The position numbers were made by a program, and so were the translations under genes. Of a DNA stretch of 64,000 nucleotides, positions 55,001 through 64,000 are shown in pieces. The DNA comes from Rallus limicola (lineage: Eukaryota > Chordata > Aves > Gruiformes > Rallidae), in NCBI GenBank assembly GCA_022605955.1, contig JAKCOZ010000001.1, positions 17,600,146 to 17,664,145 of the forward strand, in the 5' to 3' direction. The first letter of the stretch is position 1, and each line of letters opens with the position of its first letter. A model generated the notes under the pieces. The model searched no databases. It was not told the DNA's origin and saw nothing but the letters and a program-made list of their open reading frames with translations.

Positions 55001-58000
55001 GAAAAACAGCAGGAGGAGGTGGAGGAACAACATAGGGGGTGCTGGGAGGAGGTGGTGGTGACACTGTTACTTCTGCTGCAGGACTGTGCCCAGAACTCTT
55101 TTTAGACTTAGAGTGCTTCTTCTCCCTGTGTCTCTCTTTGTCTTTTTTTTTCTTACTTTTTTTGGACTTCTTCTTCTTCTTGATTTCTCGGTAGGAGTCA
55201 TCTATCACTAGCTCTCCAGCCTCCAACTCTCCACCAGAAGAGGAACCAGATTCTGGTGGTGCCTCCATGCCTGAAATCTCACACTCACTCCCATGGCCCT
55301 CTGAATAGTGGGAGGTGTCAGCACCAAAACTCTCTGAAGGTGGATGAGGATCTGGAGGTGGTTTGTGCTTCTTCCGGGATGACTTCAGGAAGCTCTGCAG
55401 TTCATGACCATGAAGGAATGAGCCTTGCTCATCTCGAGACGATTTTTTGGAAGATTTCTTTGCAGCTGCTGGTGCTGAAGAGTAGGAGAAAGAATCATCA
55501 TCTGCTGCACTACTTTTCTCTTTTGGTGAAAGAATCAGCTTCATTTTCAAGCCATCAGGTTCACGAAGAGTAAGTGTCTCTGTGTTCACATACAGAGGCT
55601 TCATTTTTTTAGATTTGTGGAAGCTGCCATCATCCACAGAATGCTCCCCACTGCTCCCACTCAGCTTCTTCTTGTGGTGCTCCTTTTTGCTTTCGGAATG
55701 GCCAGAGGAAGAGTAAGATGATTTTTCAGAGGTCTTCTTTGAAGACTTAGAGCTTGTGGCCGAAGGTGAGGAGACAGACTTGAGTAAATCCATGGTTGTA
55801 TCAGCTGAGGATGGGCTAGAAACTGCTTTTTTCTTCTTCTTTGATGGTAAATCCAAAGGTGAAACACCTGAGAAGGATTAAGAGAAATGTACATCAAGAT
55901 CACAGAATCAGAGACCGTTAGGAGTTGGAAGGGACCTTGAAAGATCATTTAGTCCAACTCCCCTGCCAGAGCAGGATCGCTTAGACTAAATCACACAGGA
56001 ACACATCCAGGTGGGTTTTGAATGTCTCCAGAGAAGGAGACTCCACAACCTCTCTGGGCAGCCTGTGAGGGCTCTGTCACCCTCACAGTTAAAAAGTTTT
56101 TCCTTATGCTCACATGGAACTTCCTATGCCCCAGCTTGCACCCATTGCCCCTTGTCCTATCACTGGCCATCACTGGGAAGAGCCTGGCTCTGTCCTCCTG
56201 ACTCCCACCCTTTACATATTTATAAACATTAATAAGGTTACTCCTCAGTCTCCTCTTCTCCAGGCTAAAACAGGCCCAGCTCCCTCAGCCTTTCCTCATA
56301 AGGAAGGAGTTCCACTCCCTTCATCATCTTGGTTGCCCTGCACTGGACTCTTCCAAGGAGTTCTATGTCCTTCTTGAACGGAGGGGCCCAGAACTGGACA
56401 CAATATTCCAAGTGTGGTCTCACTCACACCCCTTCTAATACACCCCAGGATGCCATTGGCCTTCTTAGCCAGGAGGGCACATTGCTGGCTCATGGTCATC
56501 CTGCTGTCCACCAGGACCCCCAGGTCCCTCTCACCTACGCTGCTCTCCACCAGGCCAGTCCCCAACCTATACTGGTACCTGGGTTTGTTCTTCCCCAGAT
56601 GCAAGACCCTACACTTGCCCTTGTTCAATCTCATCAAACTCCTACCTGCCCAGCTCTCCAGCCTGTCTAAGTCTCACTGAATGGCAGCACAACTCTCTGG
56701 TGTGTCAGCCACCCACCTCCTCCCAGTTTTGTGTAGTCAGCAAGCTTGCTGACTGTACACTCTACTCACTCATCCAGGTCATCAATGAATATATTAAATA
56801 GTACAGGTCCCAGTACTGACCCCTGAGGGACTCTGCTAGATAGAGGCCTCCAGCCAGACTCTGTCCCACTCATCAAAACTTGATGGCTTCTTCCCTTCCA
56901 CCAGCTCTCAATCCACCTCACTACTCGACCTTCCAGACCACACTTCCTCAGTTTAGCCACAAGGATGCTGTGGGAGATTGATGTACAGGTATAGAAGCAG
57001 GTATAGCATAGAGCTTGAAAATTAGCTAGATGATTGTGGTCTCGGGGCAGGGGAGGGGGGGAACATGACAAATCTGCTTTTCTCTCATAGCAAAGGGCCT
57101 GTGATAACTTCATGCTAACTCGAGAAAGAATTCAAAGGCAGAATGTTCTCAGCCCACGGCTGCTCTCTCGGGCAAGCAGAGACGAGGCGCATCCCGTATC
57201 TCTTCACAAAGAAAAACAGATGGCTGAAATACGTCCATGGGCCCCTCACAAGGACATCAATTAGCACAGACTGATAGAGACACTGCAAGCTTGCAAGACC
57301 CTTGCATTCCAGGTGAGAGGTGAAAATACATCATGAGGAAGACATACAGCCTTCCTCCCAGAGACCCCTGCCCACGACCCTTACAAGGATCTGCGCAAGC
57401 GCCAAGGACTGATAAGCTAATTAGCATGAGACGCGAGAGCAGGCGGGTTTAGGTACTTAATGTGCATAGGCGTTGATAGAATATTCATAGTTTTATTGTA
57501 TAAATGTAAGATCGGTCGACTGCTTCGGCATGCACGCTTGTGGCGGAGAGATCCCCCGTGCATCTGCGCGCAATAAACATACCTACTGTATAACTTTCGC
57601 GTTATAGAGTCGATTTCCATACGTCAAGATGGTGTCAGATGCTTTACTGAGGTCAAGGTAGACCATATCCACAGCCCTATCCTCATCTATCCACCTGGTT
57701 ATATCCTCATAAAAGGCTATTAAGACTAGTCAAACAAGACTTCCCCTTGGTAAAACCATGTTGACTGCTACTAACAACCCTCTTACCCTTGATGTGCCTA
57801 GAGACAGCACCAAGGGTACATCAATTTCCCTAAAGACAGCATCATGATAGCCCAAAGAAACGAAGCGGGAATCCTGCAAGATTGAGGAGTACAGCTAAGT
57901 TATTTACATCCTGGTTTAAACAGACAATCTCTGCATGGCCTTAGTGGTATAATTCAGGAGCTGTAATGCCTGAGCTGGTTGAATAATTTTAGGCAGGAAG

Positions 58001-60854
58001 ACAGAATAGGAAAGTTCTTGGAAGTTTTTCCAAACTCTGTATTCCACTGTGAAAAAAAAATAATGTATTTTTATGGAAATATATCTTATTGAGCCTGAAA
58101 TTACATCTCAAGTGTAAAGTTATTGTGCCATTTTAGCTAAGAGCAATGAATTGAAAATACAAAATTTTTCATTCTGAAGACAGATTTTGATGACATTTCA
58201 GCTTGGCCTTTTTTTTTTCATTGGGCCAAAAAAACCCTTAAACTTGTTAAGCTTTTATGAACAACATTTTCATTTTCTGGCCAGCTTATTAATTGTGAGA
58301 ATAATGTTTCTGCATTTAATTGAACCCACAGGCATTTATTTTTCACCCTGTTGCATTCTATTTTTATAAATTCAGAGAAAGTAATACTAAGTAAAAATTA
58401 CAATAGGGAAAAAAAGAAATGCAAACCCCAAAAGAGAAGGCATGGGATAGAAAATGACAACTTGTTACTTTAAAGGAGGGTGGAAAAATCTCTACCCCCA
58501 AGAATGGCAGTTTGTGAAGCCTGACTCTGAAAATATCTTTCCCCAACCTTGTGCTGTCTGGTGCTGATCATTAGGTTTCTGATTACTTAAGACAGGTTGA
58601 TATATGTCCCCCCTCTAAAGTACTAACAACAAAGCTCAATGATAATGGTTTAACAGCATGCTTTCCTAAAAGCCATGATCTGTTAGCCCCCTCCCCTGCC
58701 TCATTAGTATCTTACCTCTGTGGCAGAATTCATCGGAGGAGTGCTTTCTCTTCTTTTTGTGAGGTTCTGTCCCTGGAAAAAGCTCACTGTCCTAGAATAA
58801 GAAGAAAAATGTTGCTGATGAATGAGAGAGAAATAATATGAGGTTCATGTGAACTACTCACATGGATAATACTTTGTAGGAGATAGCAAGAGTTATTTGT
58901 CCTACTGTGACATCAAGGAGTCCTAGGTATGAACCAAGATCATCATTCTAGATGCTGAAACAAGCGAAGAAAACATACTCTGTCCTCAAGAGCCCAGGTA
59001 AGGAGCAAAAAGCATGGTTCAAATAGGTGGGAGAATACAAAAAATGGTGTTAGCTGGGATTGGTTTCAGCACATCAGCAACCTAACTGGCATCAAGCTTT
59101 CTGTCAGCACTGCAGCACAACAGGGCTACAAGGAAACTGAAAGACTTGGGGGAGCTGCCCCCAAGTGAGAGGAGCAGTATGCAAGAAAACTTGAAAAAGC
59201 ACACTTTAAAGTGTTAAGAAATGGGCCGTGAAAGCCAGCACTTGGACATCAGCTGGTAAACTGATAGAAGATAGACATCTACCTCTTAATAAAGCTAAGA
59301 AATAACTAAGCATGCATAGGCTGTCAAGCCTTGAAAATCAATGTGAGCAGTTCATGTTTAATATGATGAAGAAGATAAGAGAAGTGAAAGGAGGTACAGA
59401 AAGGTGACAGTTAAAATGATGGGCCAAAAAAAGACCTTAATATGTCATGTCACCCAATTAATTATTTGTCTCTTGACCAACTGATGGTCAGGAAATGAAA
59501 CTCCTCTACATAATTCCACCCACATAGTAGAAAAAGATTTTAATTTTAAACTAGAACTGATTTTCCAGATTAAAAAACAAACAAACAAACAAACAGAACA
59601 GCAAAACAAATTAAAACCAATCACAAGACAGTCACCTTTGAGCTAACAGGAGAAATTTTAGCTCAAAGAGGAAAGTTTTGAAGAAACTTAAGTTGTCACT
59701 ACATGATTTCAGAGTTAAGGCCCCAAAGAGGTGAATAGGGCAAGTTCATACCTCACAAGAGCTATCGTTTCAGGTTGTCTGCAGGATCAGGAAGACAACA
59801 GTGCATCAGTTAATTATCTTCATCCTTTGATGGCTATTTATACCACCATAAATTCTTTTTTTTCCTCGTTTGTGTAAAATGTTATTCATACTGTCCTCTG
59901 ACTCACAAGGTTCTACATCAAAACTAGAACAGCTCCACCTACCCTATGTTCTGAGGCCAACCGTAATTGGGATTGATCCCCTCCTTTTCCCCAGGAAAGT
60001 TACTGAGCAGTACAAGACATGATGAGCTGCTCTTGGCTGTCTTCTACATGCATTTCTACATAAAAAAAAGAAACCCATCTATCCCGTTCCATTGCTGTCT
60101 TTACACATATCCTTAGACCTTCAACCTTTTCCCTGAGGGCTTCCTGACCTGAGTTGCTATCTGGTCTTCCTCTTGCAGCAGGTCCTTGTAAGAAGACTTT
60201 TTCTCTCGGTGTGATCTGCCACTTGCCAGCCCCAGGCCATCAACACTCCGATCGGTCTCTAGGAACTCTTAAGATTTACATGAAATGGGAAAAAAGGAAA
60301 AAAATAAATAACCCATTAAAGGAGTGACAGACATGTTGACTATGCACAAAGTAAGAAAACAGTGAACATGGGCAGAGTGATGCACAAAACCCAGCAAGCA
60401 TGGGGGCCTTGAAGACAGCAGTCTGTACTGTCTGGCCACAGGCAACAGACTCAGTGCTCTAATGCTGTAACACAGTCACTCAAGATTTCATTTCTAATCC
60501 TTGTATATTTCTTCCTAAAGACAACTGCACCTAGAAATGTTACCATGACTAAACATCCTTATCCCTGGTCTCGTTCCATTGGCTTGGCAGAGAGGAAAAA
60601 GGCTGCAATGGCAGAGTATATAAACCATTCCTCTCAATTTCTAATCCCAGTACTTTCACCTGGAAGTCAAATGACCCTCCAGCAACTTGGCCATCTTAAA
60701 TTTAGGGGCTCCACAGCATACTAGCTTTCTTTCCCACTCTTGACTTCATGGCCTGGAGAGGGTATCCTTTTTTTTTCTTTCTTTATTTTGGCAACTCCCT
60801 CTGAGATTAGAAAGCAGTCATACCTTCTTTGTTCTTGGAGTCATCATAAGCCAT
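49064..60854 (-). CDS. HMGXB4: HMGXB4, HMG-box-containing 4 (complete, 10 coding exons, 676 aa)
   Basis: HMGXB4 (HMG2L1) is a nuclear HMG-box protein described as a negative regulator of Wnt/beta-catenin signalling and as a host partner of Sleeping Beauty transposase. Coding exons: 60824-60854, 60119-60258, 58716-58791, 54675-55867, 53412-53493, 52871-52935, 52471-52576, 51750-51919, 51045-51167, 49064-49108. They sum to 2031 nt in unbroken phase. The start, [10 protein letters not shown], has a perfect Kozak context (ACCACCATGG). Exon 5 (residues 83-480) is Lys/Ser/Glu-rich. It carries a conserved block ([20 protein letters not shown]) and ends in an 86-residue E/K/R/D run. Residues 481-550 are the HMG box ([20 protein letters not shown], then [20 protein letters not shown]). 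The C-terminus ([20 protein letters not shown] to NIAYIMPGL) matches the vertebrate family. Human HMGXB4 is 601 aa; nearly all the extra length is the charged run. The exon 3 donor (GTCTAAGG) is weak. Confidence 0.95.
49230..49268. repeat. Perfect 14-bp inverted repeat (stem-loop) in HMGXB4 intron 10
   Basis: ATCACATGATGACA (49230-49243) and its exact reverse complement TGTCATCATGTGAT (49255-49268) flank an 11-nt loop. No terminal-repeat transposon or hairpin RNA family is recognised. Confidence 0.8.
54675..54932 (-). repeat. HMGXB4: Coding polypurine repeat in HMGXB4 exon 5 encoding 86 charged residues
   Basis: The minus strand is a run of GAAAAGGACAAAGAAAGA-like 12- to 18-nt units (plus strand CTTTTTCTCTTTCC-like). 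The translated frame has only Glu, Lys, Arg and Asp from the residue after a Trp (codon at 54933-54935) to the exon 5 donor at 54674, mainly in the pattern EREKDK. It should form a long single alpha helix or a disordered polyampholyte. Confidence 0.95.
55898..57858 (-). mobile_element. CR1 LINE, 1.3 kb of element, split by an LTR, in HMGXB4 intron 4
   Basis: The element runs in the HMGXB4 sense: 5' piece 57631-57858, 3' piece 55898-56978. The minus strand encodes decayed reverse-transcriptase segments, including [20 protein letters not shown] (about 56770-56830) and [18 protein letters not shown] (about 56555-56610), then the CR1 3' UTR. The 3' end, near ATTCTGTG, is only about 30 bp upstream of the exon 5 start (55867). 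The coding capacity is broken by stops and the insertion. Confidence 0.92.
56979..57626 (+). mobile_element. Solo LTR of an endogenous retrovirus, 648 bp, inserted in CR1
   Basis: The block interrupts CR1 sequence that resumes exactly on the other side. It is flanked by a 4-bp duplication AGAT (56975-56978 and 57627-57630). It begins TGATGTA and ends TACGTCA, the imperfect TG...CA inverted ends of an LTR. Inside are a TATA-like TATAAAT (57499-57505) and AATAAA (57572-57577) about 70 bp apart, as expected for U3-R-U5 on the plus strand. No gag, pol or env follows, so it is a solo LTR left by recombination. A 4-bp duplication fits class I (gamma-like) elements better than alpharetroviruses, which make 6 bp. 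It is antisense to HMGXB4. Confidence 0.88.
59576..59597. repeat. (AAAC)n short microsatellite
   Basis: About five AAAC units in HMGXB4 intron 3; no function evident. Confidence 0.85.
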
Positions 60855-60915
60855 GGTGGTCCTTCCAGAGCCTGCAAATGTGCTGCCACGTCTGGGCTCC
60901 TTCCCCCGCTCCCAT
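60844..60915 (-). CDS. Upstream ORF overlapping the HMGXB4 start codon (23 codons)
   Basis: In the 5' UTR part of HMGXB4 exon 2, an ATG at 60915-60913 opens a frame (MGAGEGAQTWQHICRLWKDH and three more residues) that ends at a TGA at 60846-60844, 8 nt past the main ATG (60854-60852) in the +1 frame. Whether the uATG is the first base of the exon or internal depends on which acceptor is used (60916 or 60930). Its context has G at +4 but T at -3, so leaky scanning is likely. Translation is inferred, not shown. Confidence 0.4.
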   Translation of the reverse strand: MGAGEGAQTWQHICRLWKDHHGL

Positions 60916-62579
60916 CTACAGGAAAAGGTCTGAGAAACAGAAGATAACAATAACTCTCCCATAGAGAAAAATCATGATGTAAAATGGGAAACTTCCTCTG
61001 AACCAAGTGAAGATTCTCTGAAAGACAGTGGGAAAGGAAAGGAGTCTATTTTCTGGTTGGTTCATGCTCACCCCTTAAGCTTGACAGATTAGGATTTTTT
61101 AAATTTAACTGAAGGTTGTTCTATCATTTTAAACATCTAAAAGACTGCCTCTTCCTTGTAAAGTCTACAAAATACTGAAGTGATTTATTTACAAAATAAA
61201 AAGAGGGTGAGGAGACAGCTGAGCCTGATTTTCATGACATACAAGACTGCACTCAAACTCATGTCAAAACCATTTTTTGTCAGGAGCCTCAGTAGCAAAG
61301 AGTGAGATGTTTAAAAAGAGATTCCAAACCCTTGAATCTCGGATGAAGTGAAGGTAAAAAAGGAACCAGGCAGGAACCACTGTACTTCAAAATAATTCTT
61401 TCAAATCTTTTTAGCTGCAGGATGGCACATTTGCAGTGAAGGTGTGCATCCTTCTCCTGTGTTTCCCATCACTACCACTGCAGCCGTTCTGAATGCTAGC
61501 ATGGCACAGGGAACCCTTTTGCCTGGGCTTTTGCAGCACCCCAGCACCTATCAGCACCCAGTTTTCAGGTCCCCTCTGAGATCTGTGGTTGCTGGTATAC
61601 ATCAGGGCAGGGCTCTCATGGAATAGCAGCACTCTGGTTCTCTCAGAGTAAACAGCTTTTGTTCTTCAAAGTCTTTTCAGATTAACATGAAAAGACTGAC
61701 CTGCTCGTAAGTGATTAAACCAATTGCACCTAACTGATTTTGCATGTTTGTGTGTATGTGCACACGTGTCAGCACTCAGCCACAAACACCGTGCAGCTTG
61801 TTCATGCTAGCTGTCACTGTAATATTGCCATGCTTAAGTTACATTTGAGTATCTCGAGAGCAGGGAACTTGTGCTTGTACATCCCTGCACACACCTCAAT
61901 TTAATAATCGGCTCAGAATGTACAACATACCCCACAGTGGTTACTTACGTGAAACAACAAAGTTCCACTTAAGCTTGCAGTTACATGGGCGATGTTTCTG
62001 TCTAAATTGACAGGAGTATGTGTTATTTCTTCAGGTTTTGGGAAAACATCTGCCACAAAATGCTTTATGTCAGTGTTCTGACCACTATACATTGTTGGTG
62101 GCAGCACAGTTTGTAGGCAGAATTTATGTATACACAAGAACATTGCACATGCAGACTGACCAGCAGTGCACTTCGCAACAAAAAAGAGCACCTTGCCACT
62201 TGTGGGCTCATCATTTTCAACCAGATCTTGGGAACAGTTCAGATTGTCCAGTTGTCATAAAGACTTCGGTGGGAGCCCACATGGCACTAGAGCATTGTAT
62301 GCCAGTGGACGAGGGCCTAATCCAGACACTGCTCAGCAAAACAAAGCTGAAGACAGTCATTCTTGAACAGATGACTTGGAGAAAGAGACTTCTTTACAGC
62401 TGCATGCATACCTTTTAGTCTCTTCTTAAAAATAATCTTAGCTGCTGACAGGTATAAAGGTTGGGAGGTAGCGCCCGAAGGTGCTTATTGCCCAGACCTC
62501 TACCCCTGCAAATACAAATCACATCCTTAACTCATCTCGTCCTATAAATCCCGGCCAGGCCTCCCTGTGGCGAAATTCT

Positions 62580-63850
62580 TCGGTTACAGAAGCGAGGGTG
62601 CGGGCTCAGCACTGCACTTCGCGTCTCCCGTTTCGCCGCGCAACACGGCTGCGGGATCAGGCCCAGCGCTGCTCTTCTGAACTCCCCCGGCCCCCACAGG
62701 CTCCCCGGACTTCGGTCCCTCCAGGGAGGTTGCACAGCCCACTGGCGGCAAACCGCGGCGGGGGGGACAGCCCGGGACAGGATCCCCGCCCCATGTCCCG
62801 CCGGCGCTCCCAGAGACCTGGGGCCGGCGGGTCTCGCCGGGAATTCTTCGGGCAACGGAGGGGGCGAACGGCGACGCCGGCCGCGGCGAGGACACGAACC
62901 GGGCCCGTCCCGTGCCCCAGCCCGGCGTATGCACGCCAAGGGCCTCAGGACCTGGGCCCCGCCGCCGCCCGCGCCCCTCCCGCCGCCTCGGTTTAAAGCG
63001 CGCTCGGCCGCTCCGCTCCCGCCTGCGTGTCCTCTCACCCGGGCGGGTTCCGGCCTCGCTCCAGATCGCGGCTCCACCCCTGCAGCAGGCCCGGGCGTGC
63101 GCCGGCAGCGGGGCCGCCCAGTGGCGACGAGGGCTGCCGGGCTGCCGGTGTCGAGCTGCAGAGCGGGGGCGCCGCGGGCGCCTCACTCTGCACTGCCGCT
63201 TCCCGCCGCGCCGCCGTCGCACGAGGCTGCCATCTTGGAGAGGGAGACAAGGGCCATCCGCCCGACACCGGGGCCAGAGGCAGCCAGCCGAGCGCCGAGC
63301 AGCTCCAGTGTGGCACCCGCGTGGCGGGGAAGGTAGTGCCGTTTGGGATTGCCGAGTGCATCGATACCTGGGCGGGGCGCGCCTGTCCTCGGGTGTGAGA
63401 GGGGCCGGGCGGTGCGGCCTTGGGGCGGTGGCAGCCGCACGTTCGGCCTTCCCGGCCCAGGGCTGTCGCTGCTCCCCTGCGCCGGTCCCGTCCAGAGACC
63501 TGGGCGACCCCCAGGGCCTCCTCTCGCGGGTGATGTCCCGCTGGTGCAGTCGTACGGGGGTGAAGCCAGACTGGGGCCGTGGCGTCCTGCTGCTCGCACT
63601 GGGGGCCGGGCCACCCACCGTGCCCTCGAGCGGCCCAGCGTGGTTCCCGGGCTCCCCTGGGCTCCGTCGGAGTTGCTGGGCCCGCGAGGGACCCCCCTGC
63701 GTGCGGCCACAGCTCTGCCCCCGCCCGCCCCGTGCGGAGCGCGTGCCCGTCTGGCCCCTGAGCTGGGCACAGCCTGCTCGGCGTGTGCTGCGGCCGTGTG
63801 GCTTCGCTTCTCTGAGCTGGCGGGACTTACCGGCGGGTTAGTTGGTGGCC
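62580..63850 (-). promoter_or_regulatory. HMGXB4: HMGXB4 CpG-island promoter and untranslated exon 1
   Basis: A dense CpG island. A donor site (CCCGG then GTGAGAGG) ends a likely non-coding first exon at 63039. Its partner acceptor is TGTAG at 60916, or the stronger TTTCTCAG at 60930. Near 63226-63236 the minus strand reads AAGATGGCAGC, a YY1-type motif that usually lies just downstream of the start site in this orientation, suggesting initiation near 63240. Long open frames on both strands are GC-rich shadows. Divergent plus-strand transcription is possible but I see no gene. Confidence 0.65.
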
Positions 63851-63879
63851 GCTTGTGCCGGCCGCGGTAGGTCAGTAGG

Positions 63880-64000
63880 AAAGGGCGAAATGGCTCTTTA
63901 CTGTCAGGGTGTTGAGATGCTGGAACAGTCTGCCTAGAGAGGTGATGGAGGCCCCATTTCTGGAAGCATTGAGGGTCAGGCTTGATGAAGGTCCAAGCAA
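63880..64000 (+). mobile_element. CR1 fragment running off the right edge
   Basis: The plus strand reads GCTGGAACAGTCTGCCTAGA, GAGGTGATGGAGGCCCC and TCAGGCTTGATGAAGGTCC, a CR1 3' region cut by the window end. Confidence 0.8.

Noticed and set aside
56766..57113. Minus-strand frame with a reverse-transcriptase-like end
   Set aside because: Not a host gene: its C-terminal half is the decayed CR1 polymerase and its N-terminal half is LTR sequence.
62481..63870. Frames of up to 344 codons on both strands at the right-hand CpG island
   Set aside because: GC-rich composition keeps all frames open; no similarity, and the region fits a non-coding first exon and promoter of HMGXB4.

Overview
This is vertebrate nuclear DNA, almost certainly from a bird. 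It has four intron-rich genes, CpG-island promoters and several CR1 LINE fragments, the dominant interspersed repeat of bird genomes. The rebuilt haem oxygenase 1 is 296 aa, the length known for chicken HMOX1, but its sequence differs at many positions, so this is a bird other than chicken. I cannot name the species. All gene models come from reading splice sites, reading phase and family resemblance by eye; no alignment was run.

Layout: four genes lie head to tail on the minus strand. From high to low coordinate, in the direction of transcription, they are HMGXB4 (coding exons 60854-49064), TOM1 (46278-26060), HMOX1 (13945-8304) and MCM5 (from 4723; the window ends inside intron 6). This is the order and relative orientation of human 22q12.3, so it is an old conserved block. 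Positions 1-462 are MCM5 intron 6. Positions 4440-5250 are the MCM5 CpG promoter with two E2F sites and three CCAAT boxes. Positions 5416-5736 hold 50 perfect GTGTG pentamers followed by 12 GGGGCA hexamers. HMOX1 follows with a clear AATAAA at 7704 and a TATA box at 14093. Positions 14.1-24.8 kb are intergenic and hold candidate NRF2/BACH1-MAF sites, above all a cluster of four at 18860-18976. TOM1 has 15 coding exons and a CpG promoter at 45.9-46.7 kb. HMGXB4 has ten coding exons and an untranslated first exon in a CpG island at 62.6-63.85 kb.

Roles: MCM5 is a subunit of the replicative helicase. HMOX1 degrades haem. TOM1 is an endosomal sorting adaptor. HMGXB4 is a nuclear HMG-box protein. 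They share no pathway; their proximity is inherited synteny.

Most notable signals: (1) the cluster of four MARE/ARE sites about 4.8 kb upstream of HMOX1, where mouse E1 would lie; (2) a 66-codon open frame in TOM1 intron 11 encoding a one-pass membrane microprotein that I do not recognise; (3) an 86-residue run of only E/K/R/D in HMGXB4 exon 5, made by a polypurine repeat; (4) a solo retroviral LTR with a 4-bp target duplication inside a CR1 next to HMGXB4 exon 5; (5) the long microsatellite pair beside the MCM5 promoter. I found no RNA gene, CRISPR array or prokaryotic system.
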